Positions 1 to 10,869 of a DNA stretch of 64,000 bases are shown one piece after another. How positions within the stretch are numbered: position 1 is the stretch's first letter; every line of letters begins with the position of its first letter. Under the pieces are notes generated by a model that was not told where the DNA came from, made no database searches, and worked only from the letters and a program-made list of their open reading frames with translations. A program made the position numbers and the translations under genes. This DNA is from Odontocerum albicorne (taxonomy: Eukaryota > Arthropoda > Insecta > Trichoptera > Odontoceridae): contig OX463844.1 in the NCBI GenBank assembly GCA_949825065.1, positions 3,439,387 through 3,503,386 of the forward strand. The letters run 5' to 3'.

Positions 1-37
1 CATGTTGACAATATTTTAGGGACGTGGGTACCCTACA
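1..37 (-). mobile_element. 5' end of an LTR (minus strand), running off the left edge
   Basis: Read on the minus strand, this starts TGTAGGG at 37 and matches the first ~37 bp of the LTR at 13616 almost exactly (CACGTCCCTAAAATATTG shared). TGT is the usual start of an LTR, so position 37 is probably the outer edge of an element lying mostly outside the window. Family assignment (gypsy-like) is borrowed from the copy at 13616. Confidence 0.65.
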
Positions 38-1020
38 AGACAAAGAGTATACAGCACCAAACTATTATATCAAGACAGACATCTATTTTATAAAACGATT
101 CAACATCTGAATATGCCGTTATTTTTTTGTAATATTTAATCCCAATACAGTGTGGTTTACATTTGAATTTTTGAAATATTCTAAGATTTTTCTTGCATCA
201 TGACTGTTATCCTATGAAGGCAAAGTTATCTGCTAAACTGTCAAAATCAGGTCCTTTAAGTTAGAATAATATGTACGTATCCAACTTCATGGATCTTAAA
301 TTAATATTTCTCATAGAAGTTTCTGTCAAAATATGCTGGATACAAAGCTTCAAGCTACCGGTTACTATACTTTTTGGACAAATAAATTATTTATATTTTA
401 TTCATTTTTATGTCAATTTTGACCTAAACTCTTTTAATCTTATCCTAATACTATATACCAACTTATCTCAATTAAATCTAGACCTATTTTGATGCCCGCC
501 AACCTGTTACCTTTTTAAATTAAATTTCAATGTTTTTCCTCCAATGTCTGGTTTTTTAAACATGAGCTTTATGTAGTTGATCCAGTGAGAGAAATATTGA
601 GTAACTAAAACCTCCAATATACTGCGCTGAGGCAACATTTCGAATTTCTTCCACAAAACTCCATCGTCTCAGTCCCTGAGGATGTCTCGAGTCCAGCAGC
701 CAGCACCTGACATAACTTCCAGAGTCTGTCAGCTTCGTTAGGTCTGGTTACGTGAACACTTATCAAATAGTCCGCAAGTGGATTTTTAGCCGAAAAGATC
801 CAGCACGTTGATGTGACACGTATCAGAATGATATAAAAAAAAAGATAATTAGAGAGAACTTGATGAGTACAAATCAAATTGCCTATTAAATGAATATAAG
901 GCAACCGGTTACTCAAAATTTAAGGCAAAATTTAAAATTGACAAACAACTCCAGATCGCCATGAAAAAAGTACACATTCTGAGAAAAGTAAGTATTTATT
1001 CATTCTTATGGCCTCCCTCA
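38..1020. other. unassigned AT-rich sequence
   Basis: No repeat copy or gene family is recognised. A 103-codon minus-strand frame (916-605) exists whose second half is less AT-rich, but no family is recognised and no splice sites or start context support it. Confidence 0.4.
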
Positions 1021-1034
1021 AGACATACGAATTG

Positions 1035-1262
1035 GTGACGCAAAAATGTTGAAGAGCGTAGCCGGGAAATAATCTTGTCTTTGGTCCCACAATTTGCTAT
1101 CGTACATGTTGGAAATACCAACGCACGCTGACATGCAACAATACTCATACGCGTCTAGCGGGTTTAAGTATTGTTAGCTTATTTTTTTGGGAATCCTCGG
1201 GACCCGAAACCTAGCCCCCTGATTGGTAGACAAGTGTTATATCAACCAGCCCATAGAGGACG
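1035..1262 (-). mobile_element. SINE B copy (tRNA-derived, degraded)
   Basis: Minus-strand order is a tRNA-like head (about 1262-1190), then a body with the phrase corresponding to 'GTCTGGTAACAATACT', ending near CGCTCTTCAACAT. The same order of blocks occurs at 12576, 17670, 19465 and 46340. It is strongly diverged, so the limits are approximate. Confidence 0.55.
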
Positions 1263-1724
1263 CCTAGGAAATCGTGTTATTAAAATTAAACATAAATTAT
1301 TCTTTAATAGATGAAGAAAAAGTTTCTTTAGGGAAATTCGATGGTCAATAAAAGTGGTTGTAAATTAACTGAATAAATTGTCAGGCCCTTAAGTATGGCG
1401 ACCTGAGTTTGAATCTCACAGCATTCCATATACGAGTATTATAGTTTTATAATGTTGTTGGTATGCTATTGTTTCGTTGCATTCACAGTTTTTCCCAAAT
1501 CCAATTAATCATTGTTATGTATAAATTAGTACGATAATTAATAAAACATGAACCAAGTCTTACGAAAATTATTTATTCTTAAAATTATTAAGTTTTCGGA
1601 TAAGTTTAAATTAATCGATACGAGTATTTACAGTCTGTTTGACAAGAGCGTGTACGGCTACATTTTTTTCCCGGAAACCGTTAGAGGGTAGATTCAAACG
1701 CGAGCAAGCAGCAGGATCCTTCCC
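1263..1724. other. unassigned AT-rich sequence with a tRNA-like B-box
   Basis: Around 1380-1425 a phrase resembling a tRNA B box (GAGTTTGAATCTC) may be a further SINE head. TACGAGTA footprint-like octamers lie at 1431-1438 and 1619-1626. Nothing else is recognised. Confidence 0.35.
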
Positions 1725-1975
1725 CCAAGATGCTTTGTACAGAAAAACTGTATGACAGAATAAGACAAGTTATTTTAACCAAAAAAAAATATTATTTCAA
1801 ATGGGGTAGAAAGAGGACACTGAAGTGGTTTGGACATGTTGCACAAATGGGTGATGAACGATATATCAAACAAATAAATAATGCAAGCATGCGTGGAAGG
1901 ATGACTGAGAAAAGTAAAGTTGGACTAATGAATGAAATATTGAAAGGAGGAAAGGTAAAGTGTTAGAGAAACAGA
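1725..1975 (+). mobile_element. LINE B fragment (ORF2 C-terminal region)
   Basis: The translation retains the YDRIR...LKWFGHV core that typifies the region downstream of the reverse transcriptase in many insect non-LTR retrotransposons, in a residual 78-codon frame (1730-1966). No reverse transcriptase domain is present, so this is 5'-truncated and dead. It is a divergent copy compared with those at 2385 and 48625. Confidence 0.7.
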
Positions 1976-2384
1976 AGATATTATATATCCTTTTTTGTGT
2001 AACAGGATAAATCTATGCAAAGTGGATAAAATAAATATATGAGAAGATATATATATGAATATATATGAATGTATAGAAGGCGAAGGAAGTATATCATGAA
2101 AGAAAAGTTTAGCATGTGTCCTCTGTCAATTCCACCAGAGAAATAGCTTGGTAGTATGTCATTTTCAAATTTCTGCATTGCCGTGTTTAGTCGGTTAAGA
2201 ATATGGCCGACGTTTCAGAGGATTTACATCTTTCATTCTCATGGTGAAGTTAAGAATATTGCTATGAGGTTGACAGCTGTAACGCTTTCGAAATTTTAGC
2301 CAACCAAAATATATTTTCATCTAATGTATTATATAATAGTTGAATAATGTATAAAGAAATACGTGAAATAAAGAAAACGTAAAA

Positions 2385-2815
2385 AAATGCTGTGGAAATA
2401 AATGCGTGCACTGAGAATAATACACGGGATAACAATGTATGACAGAATACGAAATTAAGTGATATAGGGTGAATGTGAACTTAATGCTTATGTGGTAAGT
2501 AAAACAAAGAAGAGCTTTTAGATATGGTTGGACGCGTAGAACGAATTAATGAAGAAATACTAACGAAAAAAATATACGAGTATGTAGGGTAAATATGAGT
2601 AGAAGGTGGGGTAGAAGAATGCCAAATAAAGTATGGTTTGATCAAGTCAATGGTATTTTGAAAGGATGGAGCGTTGAAATTCAGAGAAATTTTAGGACTT
2701 GTATGAGGAGATTTATGGATATAGAAGGGGTGAAGGGTGTGTCTCGAGATATGAAAGACTGTCTCTCTCCATTATGCCAAATACTATAAGTAAATGGCGT
2801 GATGGTATGTGTGTG
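2385..2815 (+). mobile_element. LINE B fragment (ORF2 C-terminus to 3' end)
   Basis: This covers the stretch from the YDRIR motif through a GRR.R-PNKVWFDQVNGIL-like segment (2595-2700) to the MRR.MD(I/V)EGVKGV segment and the 3' region with CTCTCTCC. Frames are broken by several indels. An octamer TACGAGTA at 2575-2582 sits where other LINE B copies have a plain TA. The family has over a dozen partial copies in the window on both strands. Confidence 0.75.
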
Positions 2816-3320
2816 TTAACCGTTTTCAAACCCATTTGGTTGTCTTTTCATGCGTTTAAACAATACAGAACCTGTATAGTAACTGTAAAAAAGTTTGTTA
2901 TTATTTTAAAAGTATTTATGTTTTTAATTGAATTTAACTGATTTTTTCAGTACATTGAAATACATATACTGGTAAAATTTTGTCCGTGCTGTTCTAGTTT
3001 CAAACTCAAGTTTAATTGATTCCCAAAGCATTTCAGTTTGTCACGTTTCCCAAGTACGAGTTTCAAATTCATAGTTTTCTCATAGGAAAAGTTTCTCATT
3101 TCCCAACCCAGTCCCATTGCGTCATTTCTCTTTTCTGTATACTTTGAAAAATAAGACTAAGTATATTTTACGACTTCCGTGATAAAGTTGGTATAAAGCT
3201 TATCTTCCACTCGGGGGTTTCATGTTATAAAAAAATCCATAATGTATAACAAATAAATAAAAACAAACTTAAATACGAGTATCTATGGTACAGAATAAAG
3301 GGTTAATACCTTAAATATTA
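2816..3320. other. unassigned AT-rich sequence
   Basis: No gene or repeat copy is recognised. One TACGAGTA octamer lies at 3274-3281. Confidence 0.4.
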
Positions 3321-3324
3321 TATC

Positions 3325-3576
3325 GCCTGTTGAGAATTATAGTGGCGAAACTCCAAAAAAAAACGATTTTCGAGTTAAGACTACCAAATGGCACTAAAAT
3401 GACTCCTTTTTTACGTGCATAAGTGGCGAAAGTATATTTCAACTCGAAGCGGCAAGGAGTTGAAATATACTTTCGCCACTTATGCACGTAAAAAAGGAGT
3501 AATTTTAGTGCCATTTGGTAGTCTTAACTCGAAAATCGATTTTTTTAGAGTTTCGCCACTAAGATTTTCAACAGGC
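3325..3576. mobile_element. foldback MITE with ~120-bp inverted arms
   Basis: The left arm (3325-3445) and right arm (3457-3576) are near-perfect reverse complements around an 11-bp centre (3446-3456). Arms start GCCTGTTGAGAA and end TTTTCAACAGGC. The RNA or single strand would fold into one long hairpin. It encodes nothing; the two overlapping open frames are mirror images of each other. A target duplication is not obvious. Class II foldback/MITE is the likeliest origin, but superfamily is unknown. Confidence 0.8.
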
Positions 3577-3762
3577 ATTTTGAGTTTCTCACAGTGCGCA
3601 ATTGTAGAAACCTCAAAATAAGAGTGCAAGAATCTAAAATATCTTAAGGCCTCTGTGTAGTTTTTCTTCCCTTAGTAAGTTTTCTGCGGTTTTCTTATCA
3701 AATATGTTTTTCTGAACATATTCAGATGTGGGAAAGTACGTAATCTAATCGCTGCAGCTATT

Positions 3763-3945
3763 ATTTTATTTATTTTTTTATTTTACACATGACAAGAAAT
3801 ATACATACTCGTAATTTGCGAAAAAAAACAACAGGTAATTTAATTTGGACATACAATGGATCTGGGTTTGTTGCCTTTCATTTGTCGTGTCCCCAGTAAA
3901 CTAGGCTTTTGCCTGTATCTCACTGAGGACAATTATTACCTTCCT
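3763..3945 (-). mobile_element. LINE C 3' end
   Basis: Shares ACATGACAAGAAATATACAT and TGCCTGTATCTCACTGAGGA blocks with 34752-34960, 39030-39165 and 51940-52120. On the minus strand it ends in a TAATAAATA-like tail, so it is the 3' end of a non-LTR element. This copy alone carries an extra 6 bp (footprint 3806-3813). Confidence 0.7.
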
Positions 3946-4004
3946 ATCCTTACATTCAAAGTATGAGTTTTGCTTTGTAATATTTTTAATTCAATCCAAA
4001 GCAC

Positions 4005-4130
4005 AATTTTATATGTCGCCGTTTAGAGAGAAAACTCTTTTTAAGAGCGCTCTAACTCGGGATTCGAACACACTATTACTAAAGAAATCACGTCTAGCAA
4101 CTATACGAGCGCTCGAGTGAGTTATTTGTA
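4005..4130 (-). mobile_element. LINE F fragment
   Basis: Shares the CGCCGTTTAGAGAG...GGATTCGAA block with 43605-43715, 56005-56130 and 58105-58231. The distal part (4085-4130) diverges from the other copies. Confidence 0.55.
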
Positions 4131-4194
4131 ACATTTTCTTTCTACACATTACAACTCTGTGGGATTTATGTCATGCGGCAACTTAACAACAAGT

Positions 4195-4300
4195 TTATGT
4201 GAAAACCAGACTTTACACCTTTTTTTATCGGGGTTCCACCGGGAATCTTGTCCGCAACCTCATAGTCAAGCGTCTTCCTAATTATGCAAAAGTTGGTCGG
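4195..4300 (-). mobile_element. SINE A fragment (tRNA-derived head)
   Basis: On the minus strand, a tRNA-like head with B-box phrase GATTCCCGGTGGAACCCC is followed by GTCTGGTTTTCAC, as in the full copies at 30292 and 55680. The usual tail is missing or diverged. Confidence 0.55.
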
Positions 4301-4334
4301 CAATCATAATCTGTCAATAATACTAGTTTCGAGT

Positions 4335-4415
4335 CCAGAGTCGAAGCACCCTGGAGGAAAGTTTGCTCCCTAAACGGCGCTATATATTATAATTTGTCCT
4401 CTTATTATTAAGAAG
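4335..4415 (+). mobile_element. LINE F fragment (plus strand)
   Basis: GAGTC...ACGGCGCTATATA matches the same block at 12475-12545 and 54390-54455. Confidence 0.45.
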
Positions 4416-4420
4416 AACCT

Positions 4421-4842
4421 CTTTTTTTACGTCGTCTTTTACTACCTCTGCAGTGAGACTCTGGAATCAGTTACAAACCAATATAAGACTCGCTTCGTCC
4501 TTGGCATGCTTTAAGAAGCGACTGAAAAAACTCTTAATTTCTAGTCAGTAAAATAACGTGTTCCATTCCTGATTTTTTTTCCTTTTCTCTCCACCATCCC
4601 TTCCTTTCCTTTTGATTGATGATATCTCACTTTATATGAAAAATAATGTTCGGGTGATTGTCCGTCTTTGTGAGGTTCGTGGGCATATGCTCACGTATGT
4701 GTTTATGGATTTCGTGGGGATGGATAGTCATTTGAATGATTTATGCGACCATGTAACTTGCTTCATTTACTTTTGTCTGGTTGACTGGAAGAGATTGCCG
4801 CCTGGAAATAATCCCACCAGATTGTATTTGCAATAAAAGTAT
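4421..4842 (+). mobile_element. LINE A fragment: ORF2 C-terminus and 3' UTR
   Basis: 4430-4552 encodes the VRLWNQL...LACFKKRLKKLLISSQ ending, which resembles the WN-LP-...-FK-LK C-terminal motif of CR1/Jockey-type non-LTR retrotransposons. The ORF stops at TAA and is followed by ~280 bp of 3' UTR ending in GCAATAAAAG and an A-rich tail. The small open frame inside the UTR recurs in every copy but is not expected to be coding. Family copies: 11600, 29460, 35744, 38400. Confidence 0.75.
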
Positions 4843-4994
4843 TAAACAAAAATGAAATAAATAAGAATGAGAAACCAATGTTTTAGTACAATTTACTATA
4901 TGTATGCTTTTGTTAATCTGTGCTTTGATAAGAGTTTCTTTTATACGTGTACGCAATGCTCCTTGATAAATAAATAAAGATACCAGTAAGTAAT

Positions 4995-5098
4995 TGCTTC
5001 ATTTACTCTTGTCTGGTTGGCTGGAAGAGATTGCCGCCTGGCAATACTCCCACCAAATTGTATTTGCAATGAAAGTGTTAAATACATAAATAAATTAG
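4995..5098 (+). mobile_element. LINE A 3' end, second copy
   Basis: Repeats only the last ~100 bp of the LINE A 3' UTR (GTCTGGTTGGCTGGAAGAG ... GTGTTAAATACATAAATAAA). It is a heavily 5'-truncated insertion right behind the previous copy. Confidence 0.7.
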
Positions 5099-6159
5099 GA
5101 CCATCAAAGTATAACACTTTTGACTGTTCCGCGATACTAGAAGCAATAACATTACATGTTCCCTATTAATATAGCCATGCAAGGAATCACCTTTTGTTCT
5201 ACAATTTATAAAACATTTAATAATATAGCGTTTAGTTATATTTTAAAATTTAAAAAACAATCTTTTACAAAGAAGTTAAAATATCTCTCATATTTCCTTT
5301 GTTTGGTGGAGGCAGTAAGCATTAGCCTTTTAATGTTAGTTGTAAAAACGTTAGGAAGAATTCAGCTCTGTTCATTATTCATTAGATTTTATCTTAATTA
5401 ACATAAAAACTCGCTGACTCTTACGATGAGACCGTCCGTTAAGATGGAGCGGTCTTTATACAAAAGTATATTAATTGGAGTGTGTAGACTGCAGATATAA
5501 TGCATATTGCAGATATTTTAATAGTTTTAAGAGGATTTTTAACATACATGTACCTAGCTCATTATGCGTCAGTAAACTAACCACGAGAATTTATTTCCCA
5601 CCAAATATGGTATAAAAATGTAATAAAGAATACACAATTAAAAGTGTATCATCACCATGTCCATTTCAGGGTACGCAGTGAAAACAAATATCCACTGTTT
5701 TCTAGCTTGCTATATGCAGGGTGTCCCGTGCCTCAACGTCAACCCGGTATCGAGGAAAAAACCAGCTTATGACGGTTCAGAGTTAAAAAAAAATCTTGCA
5801 AAAGCCTTATACTTTTCGAGTTATAGGCATTTCTTTGAAAATTGTGAAAGTAGCTACCCTGCGCCAAATGAGTATATGCTGTGATTACAAATTTACATTT
5901 TTTATGATTTTAATGGTTGTATCGCAGTTCTAGATAACCCTGGTATTAGTCGGAATCCGATATATAGTAAAACAAAATACCCGCACGTTAAAAAAAATCA
6001 TTTTTGTCTGATCATAAAAATTTATATTTTTTATCAGCTAACTTTAACTCATCATACTGTAAAAATAATATAATATGCTAACTTGGCAAGTTACATCAAA
6101 AGATGGCCTGTTTAGTCGGAATTTCAAAAATGGTACTATACATACTCGTATCTACTATT
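5099..6159. other. unassigned sequence, possible transposon end at 5718
   Basis: Nothing is clearly recognised. The phrase GCAGGGTGTCCCGTGCC (from about 5717) with CGAGTTATAGGCATTT downstream is the kind of sequence found near insect DNA-transposon termini, but no partner terminus was found. Confidence 0.3.
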
Positions 6160-6425
6160 CCTTTAAAAATAATTTTTAAAAAAATATGTCATTAATGATA
6201 ACACTTTTCAATAATCAAAGATCAAATTCAATAAGTTTGAGTGAGACAGACGATGAAACGCATAAACGAGTTAGAGTAAGACAGCTAGTGTCACCATTTG
6301 ACATGAACTAGAGTGAGGCAGAGAGTCACCATTCGACGTGAGATAATATGATACAGGTAGTGACGCTACATTGAAAAGTGTCATTAAATGCGGATTTTTT
6401 TAAATTAATTTTAAAAACACGTCGG
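6160..6425. mobile_element. possible MITE with ~50-bp inverted ends
   Basis: The left end (to 6216, ...AACACTTTTCAAT) is an imperfect reverse complement of 6370-6420 (ATTGAAAAGTGTCATTAA...). The centre has two diverged copies of a GAGTGAGRCAG...GTCACCATT segment (about 6240 and 6310). No coding content. Confidence 0.45.
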
Positions 6426-6756
6426 GCCATCATGTATATTTTATATGTATGGTCAAAAATCAATTTTTTTTCGTTCATTTTAATCATATGTTTATGCCTA
6501 AACTCTTTATTAGAGAATTTAATAATCAATTACTTGAATTTATGTATTCAGCTGTGAGCAATAATTAAACAGTAATAAATGACTAAATATTTTTAAAAAT
6601 AATCACCTTTCATTAAAACAAATATTTTTGGTCAATGTACTTCATACTTTTCCGAGGAAACATATCACCAGCCGGGCCTAAGCCTTGCTCTTTAAAATTG
6701 TATACGTTAATTTAAAATCATTCACTATTTCAACGTCCTCGAATCATCTTATTGCT
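6426..6756. other. unassigned AT-rich sequence
   Basis: No gene or repeat copy is recognised. Confidence 0.4.
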
Positions 6757-6760
6757 TTAA

Positions 6761-7348
6761 CCCTTTCTATCCTGTGATGTGTAACTAGAACACGTTGCTT
6801 CTAGAAACTTTAATATCTCTATAAATATAATAAATACTGGCTTCAGATTTTAGGTATTCTTCCGTAATACATTTACGCATTGAATGAAAAAAATAAAATT
6901 AGTAATTTTTAGCACTTATCGGCCACATCAGAGATATTTTGTGAAAATCGAGAATAAATTCACCATTACAATCAAACGTGTGCCAGTGTGTGATATAGGT
7001 ATATTCATTCTAAAAAAACGCTATGGGTGAGTCTTCTCTCTCTTTCTACTTCGGTATATGGGAACGCAAGAAATGGAATCTCAGTTCGCTCGCTTCTCTC
7101 GCTTCAGTCGCTCGCGGGATTTCGTTTGAGGTGGTCGCTTCGCCCATTTTATGAACGTCGGTCGATGTTTTTTTCATGTTTTAGCAATTAAATTTCAATT
7201 ATTATCATTTTTGACTTCAAATTTAATTAATTTAAGCGATTGGCTATGAATATTCTTATTTTTCCGATTTTAAATCGCTCATTTTTACACGTGTAATGAA
7301 TACACAGCACCGAAATGTGCGGATTTTTTTAGCACAGGAAGGGAAAGG
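6761..7348 (+). mobile_element. piggyBac-type MITE, copy 1
   Basis: Flanked by TTAA on both sides (6757-6760 and 7349-7352), the canonical piggyBac target duplication. The ends are inverted: CCCTTTCTATCCTGTG on the left and CACAGGAAGGGAAAGG on the right. 588 bp with no transposase; the interior has stretches such as TATATGGGAACGCAAGAAAT that recur in the other copies. It is non-autonomous. Related copies: 14751-15371, 41660-42275, 43720-44484. Confidence 0.8.
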
Positions 7349-7364
7349 TTAATGTCTGGCACTC

Positions 7365-7500
7365 AGACGTATGTAGCTTAGTAGGCAAGACACCTGTATA
7401 GCAAGACACCTAGCCCAGGAGCTACTTGGAATAGATCGCCACGTGGCAATACACTCGCTAGGTTGTATTATATGCAACTTAAGTGTAATACAGTCCACTA
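7365..7500 (+). mobile_element. SINE A fragment (diverged)
   Basis: Contains the A-box-like start and the tail phrase GATCGCCACGTGGCAATA...CTAGGTTGTATTA that matches the SINE A tail at 30430-30470 and 55830-55880. Confidence 0.45.
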
Positions 7501-8264
7501 CAATATTATCTAAATAATCGAATCTCTCTCCTCGATCTCTCTCCTCGATCTCTCTCCACAAGGGTTACTTTTGAACCAGAGAAATTTGGGAATTTTTAAG
7601 TCGAGCAATTATTTTTTTGGAAAGTAATAACTTTCGCTGATTTAATTCGACATCCCTTTATTGAAAATAATTTTCCGTATTTCGCTAGACTTTAATGACG
7701 GGAACATTTATTCAGCCCCCAAATCGTTTAATTATGACTTTTTGAATGTATTAACATTACATTAGACGGTTTACGTTCCTACAAAAGGGCGGCTTAGCGC
7801 TTAAAATGTTTTAATTTAGAATTAAAAATTAAGTCAAATTTTATTATAACTTAATGCATAAATTAGTTCTTATCTTTTGAGTTATCATAAATTTAAATGC
7901 AAAATAGGGTAAAACGTTGTAATTTAAGCTGTTAGTTGTAAACCCATTCTCTCTTTCTTTACGATTTCATGCTAAGATTTTCTTTAAATTTTTGAGGTAG
8001 CCACTTCCAATCATAAAGCAACACTTAGGATTTGATTGTCTGATTAAATATTCTCGGGTTTATTTGCATCTTAAAACGAGGAATTAAACAGGTTTTTACG
8101 GTTTTACTATAAAACGTTTTTTTGGAAGAGTTCTCTAGTTAATTAACAATTGTATAAAGAAATTTTAGTTTATATGAATGAAAGATATAAAATAAGTTTT
8201 ATTATTTATCGATAAACGTAGCGTTATTTTAAATTTTGATAGCGTGAGCTTACTGTGATTGCGC
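7501..8264. other. unassigned AT-rich sequence
   Basis: 7520-7560 is a short CTCTCTCCTCGAT tandem. The remainder shows no recognised gene or repeat. Confidence 0.4.
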
Positions 8265-8272
8265 CTCTAGAC

Positions 8273-8576
8273 CAGGCCTTCCTAAACTATGGGTCGCGAC
8301 CCAAAATGGGGTCGCGAGAGATTTTAATGTCAAATATTTAAATTTTTAAATTTAAAAAATACAGATTTTTGTATGTTTCTAAACGAATTCTAAAACTATA
8401 TATTTTCATATGTATATGTATATTGTTACCTAATAAATAAATCATCAAAAAATATTTATTTATCTTTCTTTTATATTTATATGGGGTCGCCCGGAAACTC
8501 GCAATCATAAATGGGGTCGCCAGGAAACTCGCAATCATAAATGGGGTCGTGAATGAAAAAAGTTTAAGAAGCCCTG
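8273..8576. mobile_element. hAT MITE with perfect 8-bp target duplication
   Basis: CTCTAGAC flanks both ends (8265-8272 and 8577-8584); an 8-bp duplication is diagnostic of hAT-type insertion. The termini are CAGGCCTTCCTAAACTATG and the inverse of AGTTTAAGAAGCCCTG, imperfect inverted repeats with the CAGGG-type end. About 304 bp, no transposase. Inside, a segment beginning ATGGGGTCGC repeats in tandem (8480-8560). Confidence 0.88.
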
Positions 8577-8588
8577 CTCTAGACCATA

Positions 8589-9159
8589 AAGGGTCTTTCA
8601 AATAGTGTTTTTTTTATTCTATTTTTTTATTCTATTGTTTTAAATTCTTGAATAAAACACACAATTTGCTTTGATTTAAAAAAAAAACTTTTTATTGGTC
8701 ATTGAAGTATAACGTATAACATTTAAACATAAAAAATTACATCCGCCAAATGTCCACCTCTTGCAGTTCCACAGATTTCCACTCTTTTGTCAAAAATTTC
8801 GTTAACTTTTTGGCATAATTGCGGTTCTAATTCACCAATAACGATAATGATTTCGTCCGTCAGCTCAGGAATTGATTAGGGGTCATTCTTATAGACTTGA
8901 GTTTTTACGTAACCCCAGAGAAAACAGTTCAACGGTGCCAGATCACATGATCTTGGTTGCCAATTAACATCACCGTTTCCGGATATTACAATACATAAAA
9001 TAATTCAACAATTTGAACGCATTGTTGTATTGTATACAACTCCATTATTATAAATATCATACATTACACTTCTCAAATGTCACAAGACCCAGGCAAGTTC
9101 ATGACGCCATCCGTGTTTTATCCAAGAATTAAAAAAACCGCTCAATTTGAAAGACCCTT
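8589..9159 (-). mobile_element. Tc1/mariner-class relic, internally deleted
   Basis: TA dinucleotides flank it (8587-8588, 9160-9161). Ends are AAGGGTCTTTCAAATAG and CTATTTGAAAGACCCTT-like inverse. The same terminus starts at 63992 at the right edge of the window. It lies four bases from the hAT MITE duplication. Confidence 0.8.
8720..9140 (-). pseudogene. transposase C-terminal fragment (IS630/Tc1/mariner superfamily)
   Basis: Reading the minus strand from ~9140 down, broken frames give NGDVNWQPRSCDLAPLNCFLW, close to the conserved 'PRS-DL-PLD-FLWG' catalytic-region motif of insect Tc1/mariner-class transposases, followed by an LxPQLCQKV segment and an RGGH ending. The N-terminal DNA-binding half and the first catalytic aspartate are absent, and stops interrupt the frame. 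The expected PLD aspartate reads Asn here. The product would be inactive. Confidence 0.7.
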
Positions 9160-9244
9160 TATTTTGTATTCTCAATTTGTATACTTAACTTATCATTGTC
9201 CAAGTTCTTCATTCTATCGTATAACTAATGACTGCGCATCGTGA

Positions 9245-9600
9245 CTCCCATGATAGTCTCCAATGACTCCTCTTCATTCATCCCGGCACTCCGCAGCTCA
9301 AAGGTCAGTTGTTAAGGGTAGTCCAGTTGCATTTCTTACTTGGTCAGTCCAACATATTGGGATTATTTCTTTTGTGCGTCGTCCTTCTTCGCCTCCAGTA
9401 TTCACAAACTGTCTCCTTGGCCACGAGCAATGTGTCCAAAGAATCGGACAACTCGTCGAAGGCGTATTGTCGTATTGTCGACAATCTGTCGCTGATTCTC
9501 AGTTCTTCGACAATATGTACGTTAGTTTGTCTCGATTTCCATTGAATTTGTAACATATTTCTCCGATACACTGTCAGGGAGACCCCAAAGTTAGGTGATT
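9245..9600 (-). mobile_element. non-LTR retrotransposon fragment, ORF2 C-terminal region
   Basis: Minus-strand translation gives RLRRVVRFFGHIARGQGDSL, an R-x-x-FGHI-R motif typical of the post-reverse-transcriptase region of RTE/Jockey-like LINEs, followed in another frame by a WTDQVRNATGLPL segment. Several frameshifts. Distinct from LINE B. Confidence 0.65.
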
Positions 9601-10339
9601 AGCCATTGAAAGTAAATTAGAAAAACAAAAAAAAAATTGAGATATATTAACTCCTGATAAGTGTCTTAGTTAAACGAAACGTGGCAGGTTGAATTCGAAC
9701 TCATATATTTCACGCTTGCTGGGTGGGTGTGTTGTTCGATCGACACCTTTAAACATGTATTTCGAGTTGTTTTGAAAATATACTCGTAAATGACAATTTT
9801 ACAGAAAATCTAATATGATTTTTTCCAAATCTTCAAAAAGTTTATGTTTTTTTACATTTTTTAAACATTCTTAAAGAAAATCATACATCAGACAAACCTT
9901 TTTTATATTATTTTATGTACCCTTTTAGTACATTCTTTCGGGTGCCCCTTTTTAAGTGCTTTGGCTTGTCCCTTTTTTCTTTCTTTTGCTTGCTATTCTT
10001 TACTTTCTTTTGCTCATTCCTTTTTTAAATAATTTTGTTTCCTTCATTTCTGCGTTCTTTTGGTTGATCTTTCGTAACATTAATACATGCTTATTCCTTT
10101 TTTAAATGATTTTGCTCCATTTTTTAACACTTTTTTGGTCGATCTACCATATATTAACATTATTTCACTTATTCATTTTTGGAATAATTTTGTTTCGTTC
10201 TCTTTTTAACATTCTTTTCGTTAACATTTTTTAATATTATTTTGCTTACTCTTGTTTTGCATAGGGTTTTTAAGTCATAAATAATCTTAATAGGAAGAAG
10301 ACTTGCAATTTGTTTTTATTTTGTAGTTGCTCAGAATGA
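9601..10339. repeat. unassigned sequence with a degenerate ~80-bp tandem
   Basis: From about 10015 to 10255 three diverged units each begin ATTC(C/A)TTTTT and carry AATRATTTTG(T/C)T...GGT(T/C)GATCT. T-rich on the plus strand. No gene is visible. A TACTCGTA octamer lies at 9781-9788. Confidence 0.4.
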
Positions 10340-10565
10340 TTTTGTATTGTATTACTATACAAACCTTTCGTTGTATTGTAAAAAGTACAACCTGGCATAT
10401 AAATTGCTATTTGACAATATCTTTCAACAATTCAAAAAGACGTTTAAGTGGCCTTCAGTTAAAACTAGACTAGAACCCTTTTTTTTAATGTGTGGGTACC
10501 AACGGCCATGGAATCATTGCCCCCGGATCGGAAGGCATGCGTTTTACTAACTAGAACACGAAGGT
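10340..10565 (-). mobile_element. SINE A, nearly full length, diverged
   Basis: On the minus strand: tRNA-like head (about 10560-10490), then a GTCTAGTTTTAACTGAAGGCC body, then TATTGTCAAATAGCAATTTA and a tail ending in GTATTGTAATACAATAC-type sequence. The same block order is seen at 30292 and 55680. Confidence 0.65.
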
Positions 10566-10869
10566 CGTAATTTTTTTTTGGTTTCAAAGACATTTTTTTT
10601 TATCAATCTAAGGAAAAGCCATTACATATTTTACCTTTATTCGAATATTATACATTAGAACTGCATTATTTTCATATGTTTAAAATTAGTATGAACGGAA
10701 AATAAAAAAGACGGTTAATTTTAAGTATGAAATATTTCTATGTATAAAGTAAACTTAAAAAGAAAGTTAATTATTCATAAAAAATTTTGCTTTAGTAAGA
10801 AAGCTTTTCGATAATTGGATATATACATTATTGGTATTGTATTGAATAACACTTTCATTATTTGCAGAG

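Noticed and set aside
605..916. 103-codon minus-strand ORF
   Set aside because: Only half of it looks non-random and no family was recognised; kept as unassigned.
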